Below are positions 45,171-58,205 of a DNA stretch of 64,000 nt, piece by piece. Under the pieces are notes generated by a model. It saw nothing but the letters and a program-made list of their open reading frames with translations. It had not been told where the DNA came from and did no database searches. The stretch lies in contig NC_081412.1 of NCBI RefSeq assembly GCF_030272615.1, positions 342,109,870 through 342,173,869 on the forward strand, in the 5' to 3' direction. How positions within the stretch are numbered: position 1 is the stretch's first letter; every line of letters begins with the position of its first letter. The DNA is from Cryptomeria japonica (Eukaryota > Streptophyta > Pinopsida > Cupressales > Cupressaceae). A program made the translations under genes and the position numbers.

Positions 45171-45499
45171 AAGGAGGGAAACAAAATGTTCTGGAATGAG
45201 GTCACCCAGGATAGGTAGATAGGGCCTCCATAGCTAGGGGTGGGGGGTGCCACCAAGATCCGGTTGAAGAAAAAAGGTAGGGGTGTGTGGCATGGACCAA
45301 CTTAAAGATGTGAATGTCAGCTCGTCTCTTTCTATGCAAGTGCAGTGACTAGTATATTTGCATCTCTACAACCTCTGAGGTAATCAACCAATTCATTCAT
45401 AGGTCTCATTTGATTATCCGCCAAATTATATAAGATGTTTCAATTTCTTTAATTTGTTGTCTATGTTGTATTCAATTTAAATTATGAGCTAGGTTATCT
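45171..45499. other. non-coding spacer before a gag relic
   Basis: It contains a G-rich stretch (AGGGGTGGGGGGTGCC, about 45235-45250). No feature is recognised beyond proximity to the gypsy relic that follows. Confidence 0.3.
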
Positions 45500-47340
45500 T
45501 TAAAGTTTCTTGTGGATGCGGAAGTTCAATAGTTTAATGCTTAATTTCTTGAAGCTCAAGTATGGACCTCAAATCTTACAATCCTTATATAATTTGTTAG
45601 GTGTGATACAGGATAGGTTTTCACCCACAACAGAGACACCTCATGAGGATCCACTTGTAGTAGAGGAGCATATACTTGCATCTTGGGAGCTTATTAGGAG
45701 TTCACCTTGAATTTGGGAAATACACATAGAGGAGATAGAAGATTGATCAATACACATTACCTAGCCTCATCATGCATAAATACAAGAGGTAAAGACTATA
45801 GCAAGCACATATCATGAGCCAAAGGATCATATTCGAGAGTTGCTTCATCTCCAATCCTCTACATTTTTAAGATCCACAAATGGGGTTGAGGATAAGTCTT
45901 GGTTACTTAGATTGGACTTATTCTTTGGGTTGCATCTATATGTGAGCAACCTAAAGGCATAATTTGCAATGCAATTTTTGAGAGGAATTGCTTCCACCTT
46001 GTGGTACTGGGAGGATAAAATGCACCAACTCACATTGGAAACCCTCTCATGGGATACCATTTTAGAGTGCTTCAAAGTGTGTTCTATTTTAAAATATTTT
46101 TGACAGAGATGCATAGATGAGTTTCACAATTTACATAATGAGGTTTCGTAGTGGCTCGACATGAGAGTTAGTTTTTGGAGTTCTTGTTGTTTGTAGATTA
46201 AATTCAAGACAAGTTACTTGTCAATTAATTCATTAGGGGTGGAAAGCCCAAAATTTCAGTTTTCCTACACATGGCCAATCCAAATGACTTTAGGGTTTCT
46301 ATGGAAAAGTCTCTTATGGAAAAGGAGGTACATGGGAGGAGACAAGAGGCATGAGAGAATTTTGTAACCTTGATCAAGGGACTAAAGTTTCCATAGGCCT
46401 CCTCATCCTTCAAAGAAGAATTTAGACTTACTATAGGATTTGAAAGAAAAACCCAATAGTATCAATATTAGGGACAAAGGTCTAGAGCATAGTAGGGGCC
46501 ATAGGGTAGTCACATGTGACCATCATCGACACAAGGATATTTTAGGTATGAGAGACTATAGGGCTATCAAGCCAAGCCTTCTATGACTCAACAACCTTTT
46601 AGGGGAGAATCTAGTGTTTTTAGTAGTTAGGATCTTCTAATTATGGTGGGGCCTAGCCAACATAGGGTTATATGAGAGGCACATGTTATGTATATGTTAG
46701 TATCAGACAAAGAGTGCCCACAAGGTTTTAGAGTAGGTGGACACCATCCTAGGATGTCAACGTAGATAGTTGATATGTGGGTAAAACCCATAGAGTTTTT
46801 GCAATGATTGTGAACTAGAAAATTGACCATTAGTCCATGATCATCGAGGTTCTAGGTATGATTAATAGTGAATGAGCTAGTGTAACATTTGATTTTAGGG
46901 CATCTTATTCTTTTATTTTTCCATCTCTAATGGAGTGTTGTAAGCTAGTGGGCATCTAGATAGGATAATAGGTGGAAGGTTGATTTATTCTCAAGGGATC
47001 ACAAGGTGGTTGTAGATTTAGTGGTTAGGGTTTTCCAATTGGCTTTCAAGGGAATCACCATGTATTAGTGGATCTTTGAATTACACCCTTGGGATCTTAC
47101 AACATAGTATTTGACATGGATTGGCTTGATGCACATTAGACTATGGTTGATTGTATCTATAAGGTGACTAAGTGTTTTGATGATCATGGCATGGTGATTA
47201 TGATTTTAGGGGTGCATAGACCCATATCTCTTCATTTTTCCATGTAGTTTAAGTAGAGAATGCATAAGGGATGCTATATGTTTCCCGTATTATGGCTCTA
47301 GTTGAACCCATATCTCTAAATTAATATTTACATTTATGAA
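45500..47340 (+). pseudogene. decayed Ty3/gypsy gag-protease relic, chromovirus-like
   Basis: Switching frames past many stops, gag text reads LRLDLFFGLHLYVSNLKA, then LRGIASTLWYWEDKMHQLTL, then LETLSWDTILECFKVCS, then DEFHNLHNEV. Protease text follows at 46880-47210: TFDFRASYSFIFPSLMECC, then ITPLGSYNIVFDMDWLDAH, then MVDCIYKVTKCFDDHG and KGCYMFPV. This is the Del/Reina style of gag and protease, distinct from the Tat elements in the same window. DSGA of the active site reads DFRA. No RT is recognised downstream. The copy is old and inactive. Confidence 0.65.
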
Positions 47341-49640
47341 ACATCTTCTTTGTTATAATCAATTTGTGCATCTTTTGTGGTGATTGAGGTTAATAATGAA
47401 CATGTGAATGAATAGTAGTAGTTGTTCTAGAGCTTTCCTTGGTCTCATTTTCATGTTATAATTGGCAATTTCGGCATGATAAATTATTTGCATACAAGGT
47501 TATTTATAGATTTTGTTGATAATGTGGGTTTAGGTAATACTGATGATTCATTTTATCATAGCCTTGTTCTATTTTTTGCAATTTATTTTAACCTTTTATC
47601 TTAGGCAAATTGAGAAATTGACATTTCAACTTGACTAGTGACATTTTCCCCTTGAACAAATTGGCCACATGAACACTTTGTTATCTTGTATCATTGTTAC
47701 CTTGGGAGGTATGGCTTCCTAGGAAATGATAAATTCTAAAGGTAAGTTAACTTAACTCAAGGGACTGAGATGGTATCCTACCATGAAAGATGATAGTTCT
47801 AAGCAAGAGACTACCTAGTGATATGGAAGTTGATGCAAGATAGTAAGGACAACAAGGAAATTTATTTTGAACTTTGACAAGATTGTATCTTTGGGTGGAA
47901 GTTTGAATGGATTGATAGCAAAAAGGAATGGTGATGCAAAGATCCAATAAACTCAACCAACTAGTGAGATATTTCTCCCAACTCACCTATTCAATTAGGT
48001 GTCAACCCTTCATTGACTCACAAGACCCCTCACAAGGCCACAAGTTACTCAAAAGGATTCAATACCCCAAAACACACCCATACTCACCAACCCTCACCCA
48101 AACATTGCATCACACTCAAATAGGACAAATAAACATGTCTAAGTCACAATCCAACTCTCCAACATTAAATCACCACCAACACCCTCAACCCTTATTCATA
48201 CAAATCCTCGTTCAACTCGGTCTTCTAATCCCCCTTGGTACTCAAATAAAAAAATGTATTAGATATCCAAAAACAAATGTAATTTCAGAAAATCTTACAA
48301 GGACCAATCGACATATACCACCATGGGTCTTTACCCTCCCAACCACCCAAAGGTCAAAGGAAGATTCACTGTTGCAACACTCACTTTTTGTGATAGTCTC
48401 AAGGACTTAGGACAGTCACTCCTTTCATGGCCATTCTTATTCACAACAATCTCTAACATTAATTATGATGATATTTTACCTCCTTAAACCTTCCACAAAC
48501 ACCAAAATCAATGCCAAAATCTTTCCCAATCTGGCTAATAGACTAACTCAACTCACTGTCAAATTGTGATAGTCAATGCAAGGTTTAGGACAGTCATACA
48601 CCCTCATGGATTGATGGGATTTTTTGGTCACCAAAAACTTGGATTATGTTTATAACTCCCTCACAAATTCACCAATCCCTTAACAAGACCATTCAAGGAC
48701 CCTTGAGTCAATTACACCATCCAAACTCCATGCATACACTGTGTTCTCAGATTAAGACACAAAAATCAACACTTTCCACATATTTGCACGTGCCAAATGC
48801 TCATGAGACCTTGCAATGATCAAGAAAAAAAAATAAATGATTTTATGGGTCATAAAATTCCTTGAAATGGATTTATAAACATGGAAATGACCCCTAATGC
48901 ATTTTAGTTTGCCTCGAGTTATCCTAGACTAGGTTTTTGACAATTTTCACCAATTTGGCTATACATTTTGCAATACAGAACGAAACAAGATGAAACCAAA
49001 GGGAGATTGAAGAGGATTGACCCCTATAAAAAATTAAAGATATTTTTCAAGAAAAATAACATTCTAAGGAATGCAAAACTCCAATATAGAAGTTTGCAAT
49101 GTTAAAGAACTCAGAAATTGTAGGGTAAAACTGAGATATTCATTAACTGTGCTTAGTTACAATGCCCAACCAACCCTTGGTCATGGAGAGTTCCTTATTA
49201 AGAAACTCCAAATCCTCCCTCAATGGTTAGAACAACCTTTTAAACTTGTCTCAACAAACTAACACCTAATTGCTCATAAAATGCACAAAACGTTACTTTA
49301 ACAATGTTGAAAATATTAGCAACTTTGTCAAAAATTGTTCCTAGACTCAACCCAAGACCACTATGACTCAAAATGATATAAATAGGTTAAAATAGGTCTA
49401 TAATACCTTTACATATCTTTAAACATCACATTTGACCCATTGAGACATAGTTGCAACATAGTGACAATTTTGACAATATTGATCATCATGACCCCCACTA
49501 GGACTCAATACACCATCTAATGGTATTAATGACATTTATTACATGAAATATGGTCTTCTAGGACATTATTCATAACAAAACTCAAAAAAATTGATCTATT
49601 ACTAAATTGGCTTCATGGTGGCCATCTTGTGCTGGGTGCT
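47341..49640. other. no recognisable feature
   Basis: Ordinary AT-rich sequence. The 160-codon frame at 47928-48410 is Gln/His/Pro/Thr-rich, lacks motifs and is not a credible gene. Two similar phrases, GGACTTAGGACAGTCACTCC and GGTTTAGGACAGTCATACAC, stand about 180 bases apart near 48410 and 48580. Confidence 0.4.
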
Positions 49641-49649
49641 CATGCCCAA

Positions 49650-50420
49650 AAGGATGATATGATACGATGGAGAGAAATATGAGGGGGGAGTGGTAGGAAA
49701 TGTTAAGGGTGGCTGCTACATGGAGAAAGAGGAGGGAATGGGATGTGTGGGGAAAGGGGGAAATAAGGGATATAAACTATGGAAGAAGGAGGTACGTGGG
49801 GGGGAAAGAGGTTTAGGATGTGGGTGGTAGAAGGGGTTGGAGTTAGGATATGTTGGGGAATAAAGTGCAGTGGGAGGTATAAGGGGGTAATGAAAGGGTA
49901 AAGGGGATGTAGGTTATAATGGGAGTTATAAGAGGCAAGAGAAAAGGGTAAGGGGGTAGGGTGGTAGGTCAGGATAGGGATAGAATATGGGTAGGCTAGG
50001 ATGGGGGTAGGTGATAAGATGGAAAGGGTAGGTTAATAGGTGTGTGGTAGAGGTAAGATTAGGGAAATAAAGGAAGTAAGACTTATGGGATGTGGGTTAG
50101 AATAGGTGATTTTAGGGGAATAAAGGGGTAGTTATTGTTGAGGGGAGTGTGAGACATAAGGTATGAGGGGAAGGGAGATGCTAGGATAGAATAGGGGTAG
50201 GGGTAAGGTAGAAAGGAAGTTAGTGGAGGGAGGTGAGGGTGTAAGATGGAAGGGTAGATTTAAGTTAAGATGTGAAGGAGGTTAAGGCATGGGGTATGAA
50301 AGGTGGATAAAGGATAGAGGATAGGAAGGTAGGTGAGTTAGAAGTTATGGTAAATGAAAGTGAAGAGTGTTAGGGGAGGTGGAAATGGGAGGAAATGGAA
50401 ATGAGAGTGATTGGGTTTGG
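49650..50420 (+). repeat. G/A-rich low-complexity tract
   Basis: About 770 bases have very little C on the + strand and are built from GGGGTA, GGTAGG, AAGGGG and GGGAGG words with no fixed period. Many G-runs of three or more lie close together, so G-quadruplex formation is possible. Its base composition is unlike both flanks. Confidence 0.8.
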
Positions 50421-50999
50421 GCACCCACTAACAGGATCGATAGAAGTGGAAGGGATTATGCCTTGGATGGGCAAAGGGAATGTTAAACCTCACTTAATTA
50501 TAAAGAGAAAGACTTGGCCATCTCCTGAGAAACTATGAACAAAAGGTTAACAACAAAGACTCAACAACAACCAACTAAGCTAAGACAACTAACCTAGAAA
50601 ATGAAAAAGTGGGGGTCCCCATTTGCAATGGGGCAATGTGTGAATACATCACAACAGGATGTCACTCTTTCCACTTACCTTTCTTTTTGTGAATATGCAT
50701 AACACTATTTTGGAAATGATAATATAGATCCTCATCCATTAAAAAAAAATTCTAATGGTAAAATTTATAATTGTAAAATTAATAGACCTGTTGTAGGGTC
50801 CTCCAAGCCTAGAGTAAGGAGTTTGAAGCGTAGATACATTGATTTGGCCTTGTGGCTATCAATGAGTGTTGACCTAGTACGAGATATCTTGAGACTGACA
50901 ATTTTGGAAGCATGGCATTGTTGAGAGCCAACAATTTCAACTTCTATATAACTAGTTCTATAGCCCAATTTTTTTGCCCGTGAAGAAAGACCATATCAA
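50421..50999. other. spacer before the CACTA transposase
   Basis: No coding sequence. The 5' end of the CACTA element should be here or further left; a CACTA at 50426-50430 is followed by ACAGGATCG, which does not match a known terminal repeat, so no boundary is set. Confidence 0.3.
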
Positions 51000-51196
51000 A
51001 CAATATCAACGAACAACAAAATAAGGAGATAATTGCTAGATTGTGGTCTAACTTGAAAAGAAAAGGTGATGGAAAATTTTATTGTCCCTACAAAATTTGT
51101 AAGGGGTTAAAGACTAGAAGACTTCTAATCAAAAGAACTAAGAAACATTATAGGCTGCATGGTCACATTGAAGGTGGACATGATTATCATCCATTG

Positions 51197-51298
51197 GTAA
51201 GTTTTTCATTATGTCATTTTAACAATTTATATACATAAGAAATCACTTGAAGATGAGATCATGATCATGGTTTATTTATGTTTATCAATTTTATATAG
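51197..51298 (+). other. inferred intron in the TNP2 pseudogene
   Basis: The donor reads GTAAGT and the acceptor TTTTATATAG, around 102 bases of AT-rich sequence. It follows the transposase-associated domain, where TNP2 genes commonly have an intron. Confidence 0.55.
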
Positions 51299-51669
51299 GT
51301 CAAGCACCTTGGAGCATAGGATATGGATCACCACAACTCAAAGAATATGGTTTTAAAAGTGGAGGAACATGGAGGTGTGAATATCGAAGCTGAAGATAAT
51401 GATCCCATGGAAGATGACGATCATGAGACACAAAACACAATTGAAGATGATGGTATAAATACATTGATCCATGACACATTTAGTACTAGCGCAACTGATC
51501 ATCATGATGAAGATGACCTTGATGTTGTTAATGATGTCCCTCTACTTGAGAAGGCATCTGAGGCCCTTTACGAAGGCTCCCAGACAACTCTTCTCTCCAC
51601 TGTATTGTTGTTGGTGAACTTGAAGGTTATGAATGGTTTATCCAACATAACAATCTCATGTATGTTAAG

Positions 51670-51762
51670 GTATGTCATATATGTCATTATAGTTAATAAA
51701 TGGTGAATCATGTTGTACCATTAATATTATTTATATTAACAAATTATATTTTTTTGTTGTAG
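51670..51762 (+). other. inferred intron in the TNP2 pseudogene
   Basis: The donor reads GTATGT and the acceptor TTTTTTGTTGTAG. Removal restores continuous TNP2-like reading across it. Confidence 0.6.
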
Positions 51763-54700
51763 ATTGATAGGTGAGTTTTTGTTACCACCATCAAATATTC
51801 TACCTCGCTCATACCGAGAATTATCTACCATTATGAAAGATATTGGAATGGAGTATCAAGCAATAGATGCTTGTCCCAATGATCATATTATTTATGACAA
51901 ACAACATGAATTTTGAACTGAATGCCCTGAATGTCATATCAGTAGATATCAAATAGATCGAATAAAAAAAAAGGGTTCCTTGCAAGGTTCTTCGCTATAT
52001 TCCCATTATTCCATGTATGCAATGATTATTCAAGTGCACTAGCTTGTCACAATTTATGGATTACCATGCACGCAATAGAAGTCGAGATGATATTATTTGA
52101 ATTCCTATGGATGGTTTAGCATTTATGGACATAGAGGAAAAGTGACCACACTTTAAAGAAGAACCTCGTAATCTCAGGCTTTCATTGGCAGCGGATGGTG
52201 TCAATCCATTTGGAGAGATGAGATCTGTTTACTCAGTATGACCTATTTTTGTTATCAACAATAACATTCCTCCATGGATGTCAATAAAGAGGGAGCACAT
52301 AATGTTGACAATGATTGTTCTAGGTATTTCATCATTTAAGAGTTGTCTACATTTAATAATAAATATTGCAGTAAAATGGTCATAATAATTATGTAATATT
52401 TTTGTTCATTCGATTAGGTAAGTACCAAGTTAAAGATATGAATGTATATATCGAGGCTCTTATCAATGAGTTGCTAGAGTTATGGAATGGTGTCACTATT
52501 TATGACATCTCTAGACCAATAGGAAAAAGACAATTTCAATTCCATGCGATGCTTGTATGGACAATACATGGTGCCCCAGGGCTAACACATTTTTGTGGTA
52601 TGTTATTGTGTTCAAGTTGCGCATGATAATTATAATTAAAAAAAGTTAATGTATTTAATCCAATTATATATTATCTTGTAGGTCTTCAAACAAAGGGAAA
52701 ATTTGCATGTCCAGTTTGTGGTCCAAAGATGAAATCTCGTCATTCAAAAAGTTTAGGAAAGCAGGTGTTTGATGAGTATAGGCACTTTCTCCACAAAAAT
52801 CATAAGTATCAAAATAATGAAAAACATCTTTTCAATGGGAAAGAAGAGAATACATCAAAGCCACAAAGAATGACACCTCACCTGTGCAAGTTGGAATATA
52901 ATAGAATTAATCGTCAAGGTAATGCCATTCCATCTAATGGTTTATGTCATAAAACATGTTTTCTATTGTGTTTTGTTTACTGATGATGTGATTGATGATC
53001 GTGAAGGTCGTCAAGGCATAAATGACCACCTTCCTAAGTGACTAAAAATTTATCCTCGACAATTTAGTAGGTTTCCCTACTACGAGAAGTTACAAATTGT
53101 GCATTTGTTTGATACTATGCATATTGGAAAGAATATAATAGAGACATTATAGAAAATATTGGATGGAAGGTGTGACAAAGAAAAAATTGTCAAAATTTGT
53201 AGTGACATTCAGGATTCCAATAATGCAATGAAAATTGTCATTCAATCAAATAGCCATGGAGACCAGATTAATATAAGTGACCTTTCGTAGTTATAAACGG
53301 ACCAACAAAGCAATGCTATAAAAGAAGTCATATGAAAAATTCGATTTCCCACAGGATTGGCTGCGAACATAAACAATCTCATATCAAAGAAAAGTGAATT
53401 TGGGCCAGGGATGAAAACGTATGATTGGCATACCTTCATTAAGATAATTCATGTTCTTGTGTTTTTACTATATATTTGTATACTGCGCATGTACTTTTCA
53501 TTGTATTATGTTAGAAAAAAATGAAAAGATAATTTTATAATTGTTGCAGTACGTTCTACCTCTATCTCTCCCAGACGAATTCGACAATAATGTCAAGCAA
53601 GTCATATATGATCTTGGAAAATACATGAGGTAAGTAGTGATATTTGTTCAATTCGTTGTATAGATATTCTATTTGCGATTTATTTTACTTGTTATGTAAT
53701 ATATTTTTTTGCATCTTGAATATCTTGTAGGTGGTTGTTACGTAAATAAATCCATAAAGAAGATATAAAATATTGGAAGAGAAAAATTCCTCATCTAATG
53801 TGTGAAATGCAAAAGTGTCTACCTTCAGCTTTTTTCAATGCACAAGAACACTACCTCATACACCAAGTTGAGGAGATTGAATTGTGTGGACTTGTACACA
53901 CTAGGTCAATGTGGATGGTTGAGAGGCACTTGAAATTTTTGAAGGCTTTGATTCGACAAAGAGCACATCTTGAGGGTTCTATGGTGGAGGGATATATGGT
54001 ATACCAGACTATGGTGTACAGTTTTGAATATCTTCCTAAGTTTGCAGCAAAGATCCATGTGGATCGCATTTGGGATCCCAACCCCATTAACAAATTCGAA
54101 GGGGAGAACTTGACGGGGAAAGGTAGATTGAGGAAAGTGAGAGGTAATTATAAGATGTTATTGTAGTTAATTAATTCTTAATCTTCAAAATAAATCGGTT
54201 GTAAGACGTCTATTTATTTTTTGTACAGTTGGTTGAGAGTGAGATGCACTATATTTATATATTGCAAACAATCTTGATTGGATGACGGTATGGATTGAAC
54301 GTTGTCAACATTATGCTCACACATTAACATGGGAAGGTGTGGCTTCATTGGTTAAAGAAGCTCATCCTAATGGAGATTCCAATGTTACGTAAAGGGAAAT
54401 TGATTTAGCATATGGTTTAAGAGATAAATAGGTATGTATAAATTTATTAATCACCCATATGTTTATGAACTCATGATGCAATAATTTTTACATGTTTGAC
54501 ATATTGCAGGTCAAACATCACAATGCTATGTGCTGCAATGGTCATAAATTTTGCATCAAAAAGTTGGATGACATGAAGAAAACTTGTGATTCTGGGATAA
54601 CTGCAGGCTTTGAGGTGATAAATATTTCATCAAGAAATGACATACATCCTCAAGAGTCTCAAAATCAATACTATGGAATTTTGGATGATATACTTGAGTG

Positions 54701-55049
54701 TGATTTTAATTCCTTCAAATTAGTTTTGTTTGTCGTCAAATGGTACAAGCTATGATTGAATAAAAATGATCCTGATAGAACTGTTATTGAACATGATAAT
54801 GGTTTTACAATGGTTAATACAAGGTCATTTGAACCAGTTGGGGATGAGCCCTATGTTCTTCCAAGCCAATGTGAGCAGGTATTTTACTCAGAGGTTCCAT
54901 ATAAACTGGGTTGGTCATTTGTTGTTAGACATGATCCAAGAGGAAGGCCGATAAAGTATAATATGATGGAAGAAGAAGACATCAAAGAAGTAGAAGATGA
55001 TGTAGATGATGATCATGATCGATAGTTACTCGATGATGATGACGAAGAA

Positions 55050-55215
55050 GAAGCTAATGATGGTGATGGTGATGGTGATGGTGATGGTGATGGTGATGGT
55101 GATGGTGATGGTGATGGTGATGGTGATGGTGATGGTGATGGTGATGGTGATGATGATGATGAAGACGATGATGGTGGTGGTGGTGGTGGTGGCGATGATG
55201 ATGATGATGATGATG
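55050..55215 (+). repeat. GATGGT hexanucleotide repeat coding an Asp-Gly tail
   Basis: About sixteen perfect GATGGT (or GGTGAT) units, then GATGAT and GGTGGT runs. In the frame of the preceding transposase exon it reads EEEANDGDGDGDGDG and on to poly-Asp and HDHDGHDDE, ending in TGA at 55245-55247. An in-frame TAG at 55023-55025 cuts the tail from the exon. The reverse frame (Ile/Thr only) is a shadow. Confidence 0.9.
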
Positions 55216-55486
55216 ATCATGATCATGATGGTCATGATGATGAATGAAATGTATAAGGTATGCGATTAGTATATTATTTATTTAATATTGATTTCTTGAT
55301 AGAATTTTTTTTGACTTATATGGTTATATAATTGATTAATTATGTTTTGAATTCTAATGCCATTACATAAATAATTCATGATGCACCTTTTAATGTTTTT
55401 AATTCATGTTTCATGACCTCTAGCAAGTCCTTATAGTAGAACTATGTCACCCCGAGGAGATGGAGATAGGGAGAGTGACTATTTAT

Positions 55487-55713
55487 GTGACATTTTTTAA
55501 CTTTGTGTTTATTTATGGATCTTGGATTGTTTATTAGCTATGTGATGGATGCTGATTTAAAATACATATGTGATGGATTACATGTTTATGATGATACATG
55601 TGACATTTTTTGAACTTTGTGTTTATTTATAGAATGTGGATTGTTTATTACCTATGTGATGGATGGTGATTTATGATACATATGTGATGGATTACATGTT
55701 TATGATGACACAT
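55487..55713. repeat. 113-bp tandem duplication beside the LTR
   Basis: Copies 55487-55599 and 55600-55713 both start GTGACATTTTTT and end CATGTTTATGATGA(T/C)ACAT, with GTGATGGAT(T/G) words inside. They lie in the 3' flank of the CACTA transposase, where such elements often have subterminal repeats. The second copy stops at the LTR start. Confidence 0.8.
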
Positions 55714-55716
55714 ATG

Positions 55717-56887
55717 TGTAATAACCTAAAATTGGTTATCTAAACCATGGGCCCCTAATCCCGACAACATCACCAAGGTCCTAACCAAAGGCAATTAAAT
55801 CAATCTTGAGCACATTATTAATTCTTCAATCATCAAATATTACATGGCAAATCAATTACTCAATATTAATTAAATTTTTATTTAATTAATTGAATCATTC
55901 CAAGAATATCATTTTGATCAATTGTCCTGTTTAATTTATTAAATATCCTAGCATATTTAATTAATTAATAAATTTGTCATTTAATCATGCAAAAAATGAA
56001 TTAATTTATTACAAAAGAGGAATTAATCACAAAGCAAGAGTTAAATTGAAAATAGAATAAAATAATTGAATTGAGAGAAATCAAACTTGAGATATTATTT
56101 CTTCTTCTAAATTGAGATTAACTTGAAATTAGAAAAACAATTAAATTGAATTATTAATCATTCTCTAAAATTAGAACTCAAAGCTTTTGAGAAAAAGAAG
56201 TTCAGTTGCATTGAAAAGACTCTTTTCTTGAATAAATCAAAGAATTACCTATTTTTATCACAAGTGCATGGAATTAATTAATTCTATCACCAATGCAACT
56301 CAAAATTATAATCTGAATGCATTTCAATTAAACTATAATTGGAATCTATCTCAAGGTTAACTGAATCTGATTTCTCAATTATTTCAATTAATCCTAAATT
56401 GTGCTTTTTCTTGATCTCTCTTGTGAATCTCTATAAATTCAGCCTTCAGCTCTCATTCAAAACACCCTGGAGATTTATTGTTATTATACACTTTTTTCTC
56501 TAAAGTCATTGAAGATTTTGTGCTTTCTTTTTGAGATTATTGCATCTTAGTTTAATTTCTTTTTGCATACTTCATGATTGCTTGAATCCATGATTTATTG
56601 AATCCATATTGCTTGAATCTATTCATCCATCTAGCATAATCTTGCATCCATTTAGCTTAATCTCATACTCATATAGATTAAATCCTTCATCTTGGTGTAG
56701 TCTAGTCACTGGTATTGCTTATACAAATCTGAGAGCAATCTTATGCTCGCATCTTTTAGAAGACAATTAGTCGATTTGTTATGGTTTTCATCTTCATGCT
56801 TATATCTGTCTAACCATACATGTAATGACTTAATTAAAATGTTGTGTCTTACAGCTTGCAGACTTATTCCACTTTTTCACACACACA
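55717..56887 (+). repeat. 5' LTR of Tat element 2
   Basis: It starts TGTAATAACCTAAAATTGG and ends CACACACA five bases before TGGTGCCC. U3 is rich in TTAATTAA, a TATA box lies at 56432, and the R-U5 part is mixed. The 3' LTR is outside the window, so the edges are inferred from the TG...CA rule and from the primer site. Confidence 0.7.
56432..56438 (+). promoter_or_regulatory. TATA box of the 5' LTR (element 2)
   Basis: TATAAAT in the context CTCTATAAATTCAG, with a C/T-rich stretch about 25-35 bases downstream that could hold the transcription start. Confidence 0.65.
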
Positions 56888-56891
56888 TTTC

Positions 56892-56909
56892 TGGTGCCCA
56901 CCGTGGGGC
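56892..56909 (+). other. primer binding site of Tat element 2
   Basis: TGGTGCCCACCGTGGGGC follows the LTR end by four bases. It starts with TGG, complementary to a tRNA CCA end, and has a form well known from plant gypsy elements. I do not assign the tRNA. Confidence 0.75.
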
Positions 56910-58082
56910 AGAAGACTACTTTTTATTTTATTTTATTTTTGGATTTTTTGCCGTACAGTTGCAGTGAAATATCATACGACATCTCTCACACGCCAGAACG
57001 ACAAATTGTAGGTATCGTACGATCTGGTATGGATTATCGTATGACTAGGTGAAAATTGTTGTACGGATCTGTACTTTTTGGTAAAAAAAGAAGATTTCAT
57101 TCTTCAGGCTCTCTATTCAATTTTGATTATACTGATGCTGATCTTGGCTTGTTATCTGTCTATCTGAATTTTTTTACAGCCTAATCAATTTTTTGTAGAA
57201 TGCTTGTCGAAGAATATGCTTGTCGCACAAAGACAATATGACTACTGATTCATTGTCTTTGTAGGTTGCCTGAGGAGAATCGACCAAACATCGTGTATTA
57301 TTTAAATTCTTTATTTTAGGCACCTAAATTGCTATCTGGTTCAAGAACAAATCTATATTTTGTGTTTTTAGAAAATTCTGAGAGGTAGGAGAGTATGCTC
57401 TTGTCTTTATAGACAATCAGGAATCCAGACCCTTGAGGCATTTTCTTTAAGTTTGAGATTTGTATATATTTAGCGGGCCTACCCTCCCGAGGAGATAATA
57501 ACTCTATAGCCATTACGATCGGTGAGAGGGTGATGACCCAAGTGGGAACGGCTAAACGCCAAGTACTCCAACCCACTATAAAATAAACGCGATTTGATGA
57601 AAATCAAGTCAACGACAGTGCTAGGGAATAACTCTCCTCTGTACCTTCGGGTATATTAAACCTTGGTTTTCAAGGCTGGGAGACCTCTTAATTGAGTTTA
57701 TACCTCGAAACACCAAATGGATCCCTTACTAGTTCCAATTAAAATTAGAAGCTACTTGGTTCACCTCCGAAAGGGGGGATAATCTTTGTGCAAGAGAGAT
57801 AGTAACTCTCCCAAGATACTTGTCATTTCATGCCCCCATTAGCATTTGGAGTCGGCTAATACGGTGTTGACAATCCATTGCGTGAGACAATGACTATATT
57901 CTGATTAGCTATTGGATGTGTACCAGAGTCTACAAGCAAAGGTTTTCTTCTCTCACCAATTTCCATAGAGTTTGCATGCTGTGATTAAATTTATTATTCA
58001 TATTACGTGTTTTCTGTGTTTTCATCCCTAAAACTAAAACTGGAATACCAAAACTAGAGAAAACAAGAAACAAACTCAGTGA

Positions 58083-58205
58083 TCAAAACTCTATCCATGT
58101 CAAAACTAGTCTATCCTAGTCGAAACTCTGTTCGTGTCAAAACTAGTCTATCCTAGTCAAAACTCTGCCTGTGTCAAAAACTAGTCTATCCTAGTCCACC
58201 TCAAA
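58083..58205. repeat. ~48-bp tandem repeat, three copies, in the leader
   Basis: AAAACTAGTCTATCCTAGTC followed by AAACTCTG..TGTC recurs three times with small changes. Confidence 0.8.

Larger units (their letters stand above)
51000..55247 (+). pseudogene. CACTA (En/Spm) TNP2-type transposase gene, decayed, with introns
   Basis: Exon 1 carries the transposase-associated Cys/His domain (FYCPYKICKGLKTRRLL, HYRLHGHIEGG). Splicing out 51197-51298 and 51670-51762 joins frames that read LLSTVLLLVNLKVMNGLSNI, then LPRSYRELSTIMKDIGMEYQ and IDACPNDHIIYDKQHEF. The TNP2 core continues with LAADGVNPFGEM, PPWMSIKREHIMLTM, QLQF-like text, LVWTIHGAPG, KGKFACPVCGP, then LFDTMHIGKNIIETL near 53110. C-terminal domains of this family follow: MQKCLPSAFFNAQEHYLIHQ with EEIELCGLVHTRSMWMVERH (53798-54166), and YYGILDDILECDF with SQCEQVFYSEVP (54492-55022). 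The enzyme cuts at CACTA-ended terminal repeats. Several stops (for example TGA after KQHEF) inactivate it. Confidence 0.9.

Noticed and set aside
47928-48410. 160-codon frame
   Set aside because: Low-complexity Gln/His/Pro/Thr composition, no motif, no neighbour that would explain it.
55006-55269. Frames of poly-Met-Val and poly-Ile-Thr
   Set aside because: Alternative frames of the GATGGT microsatellite; the Asp-Gly frame continues the transposase.
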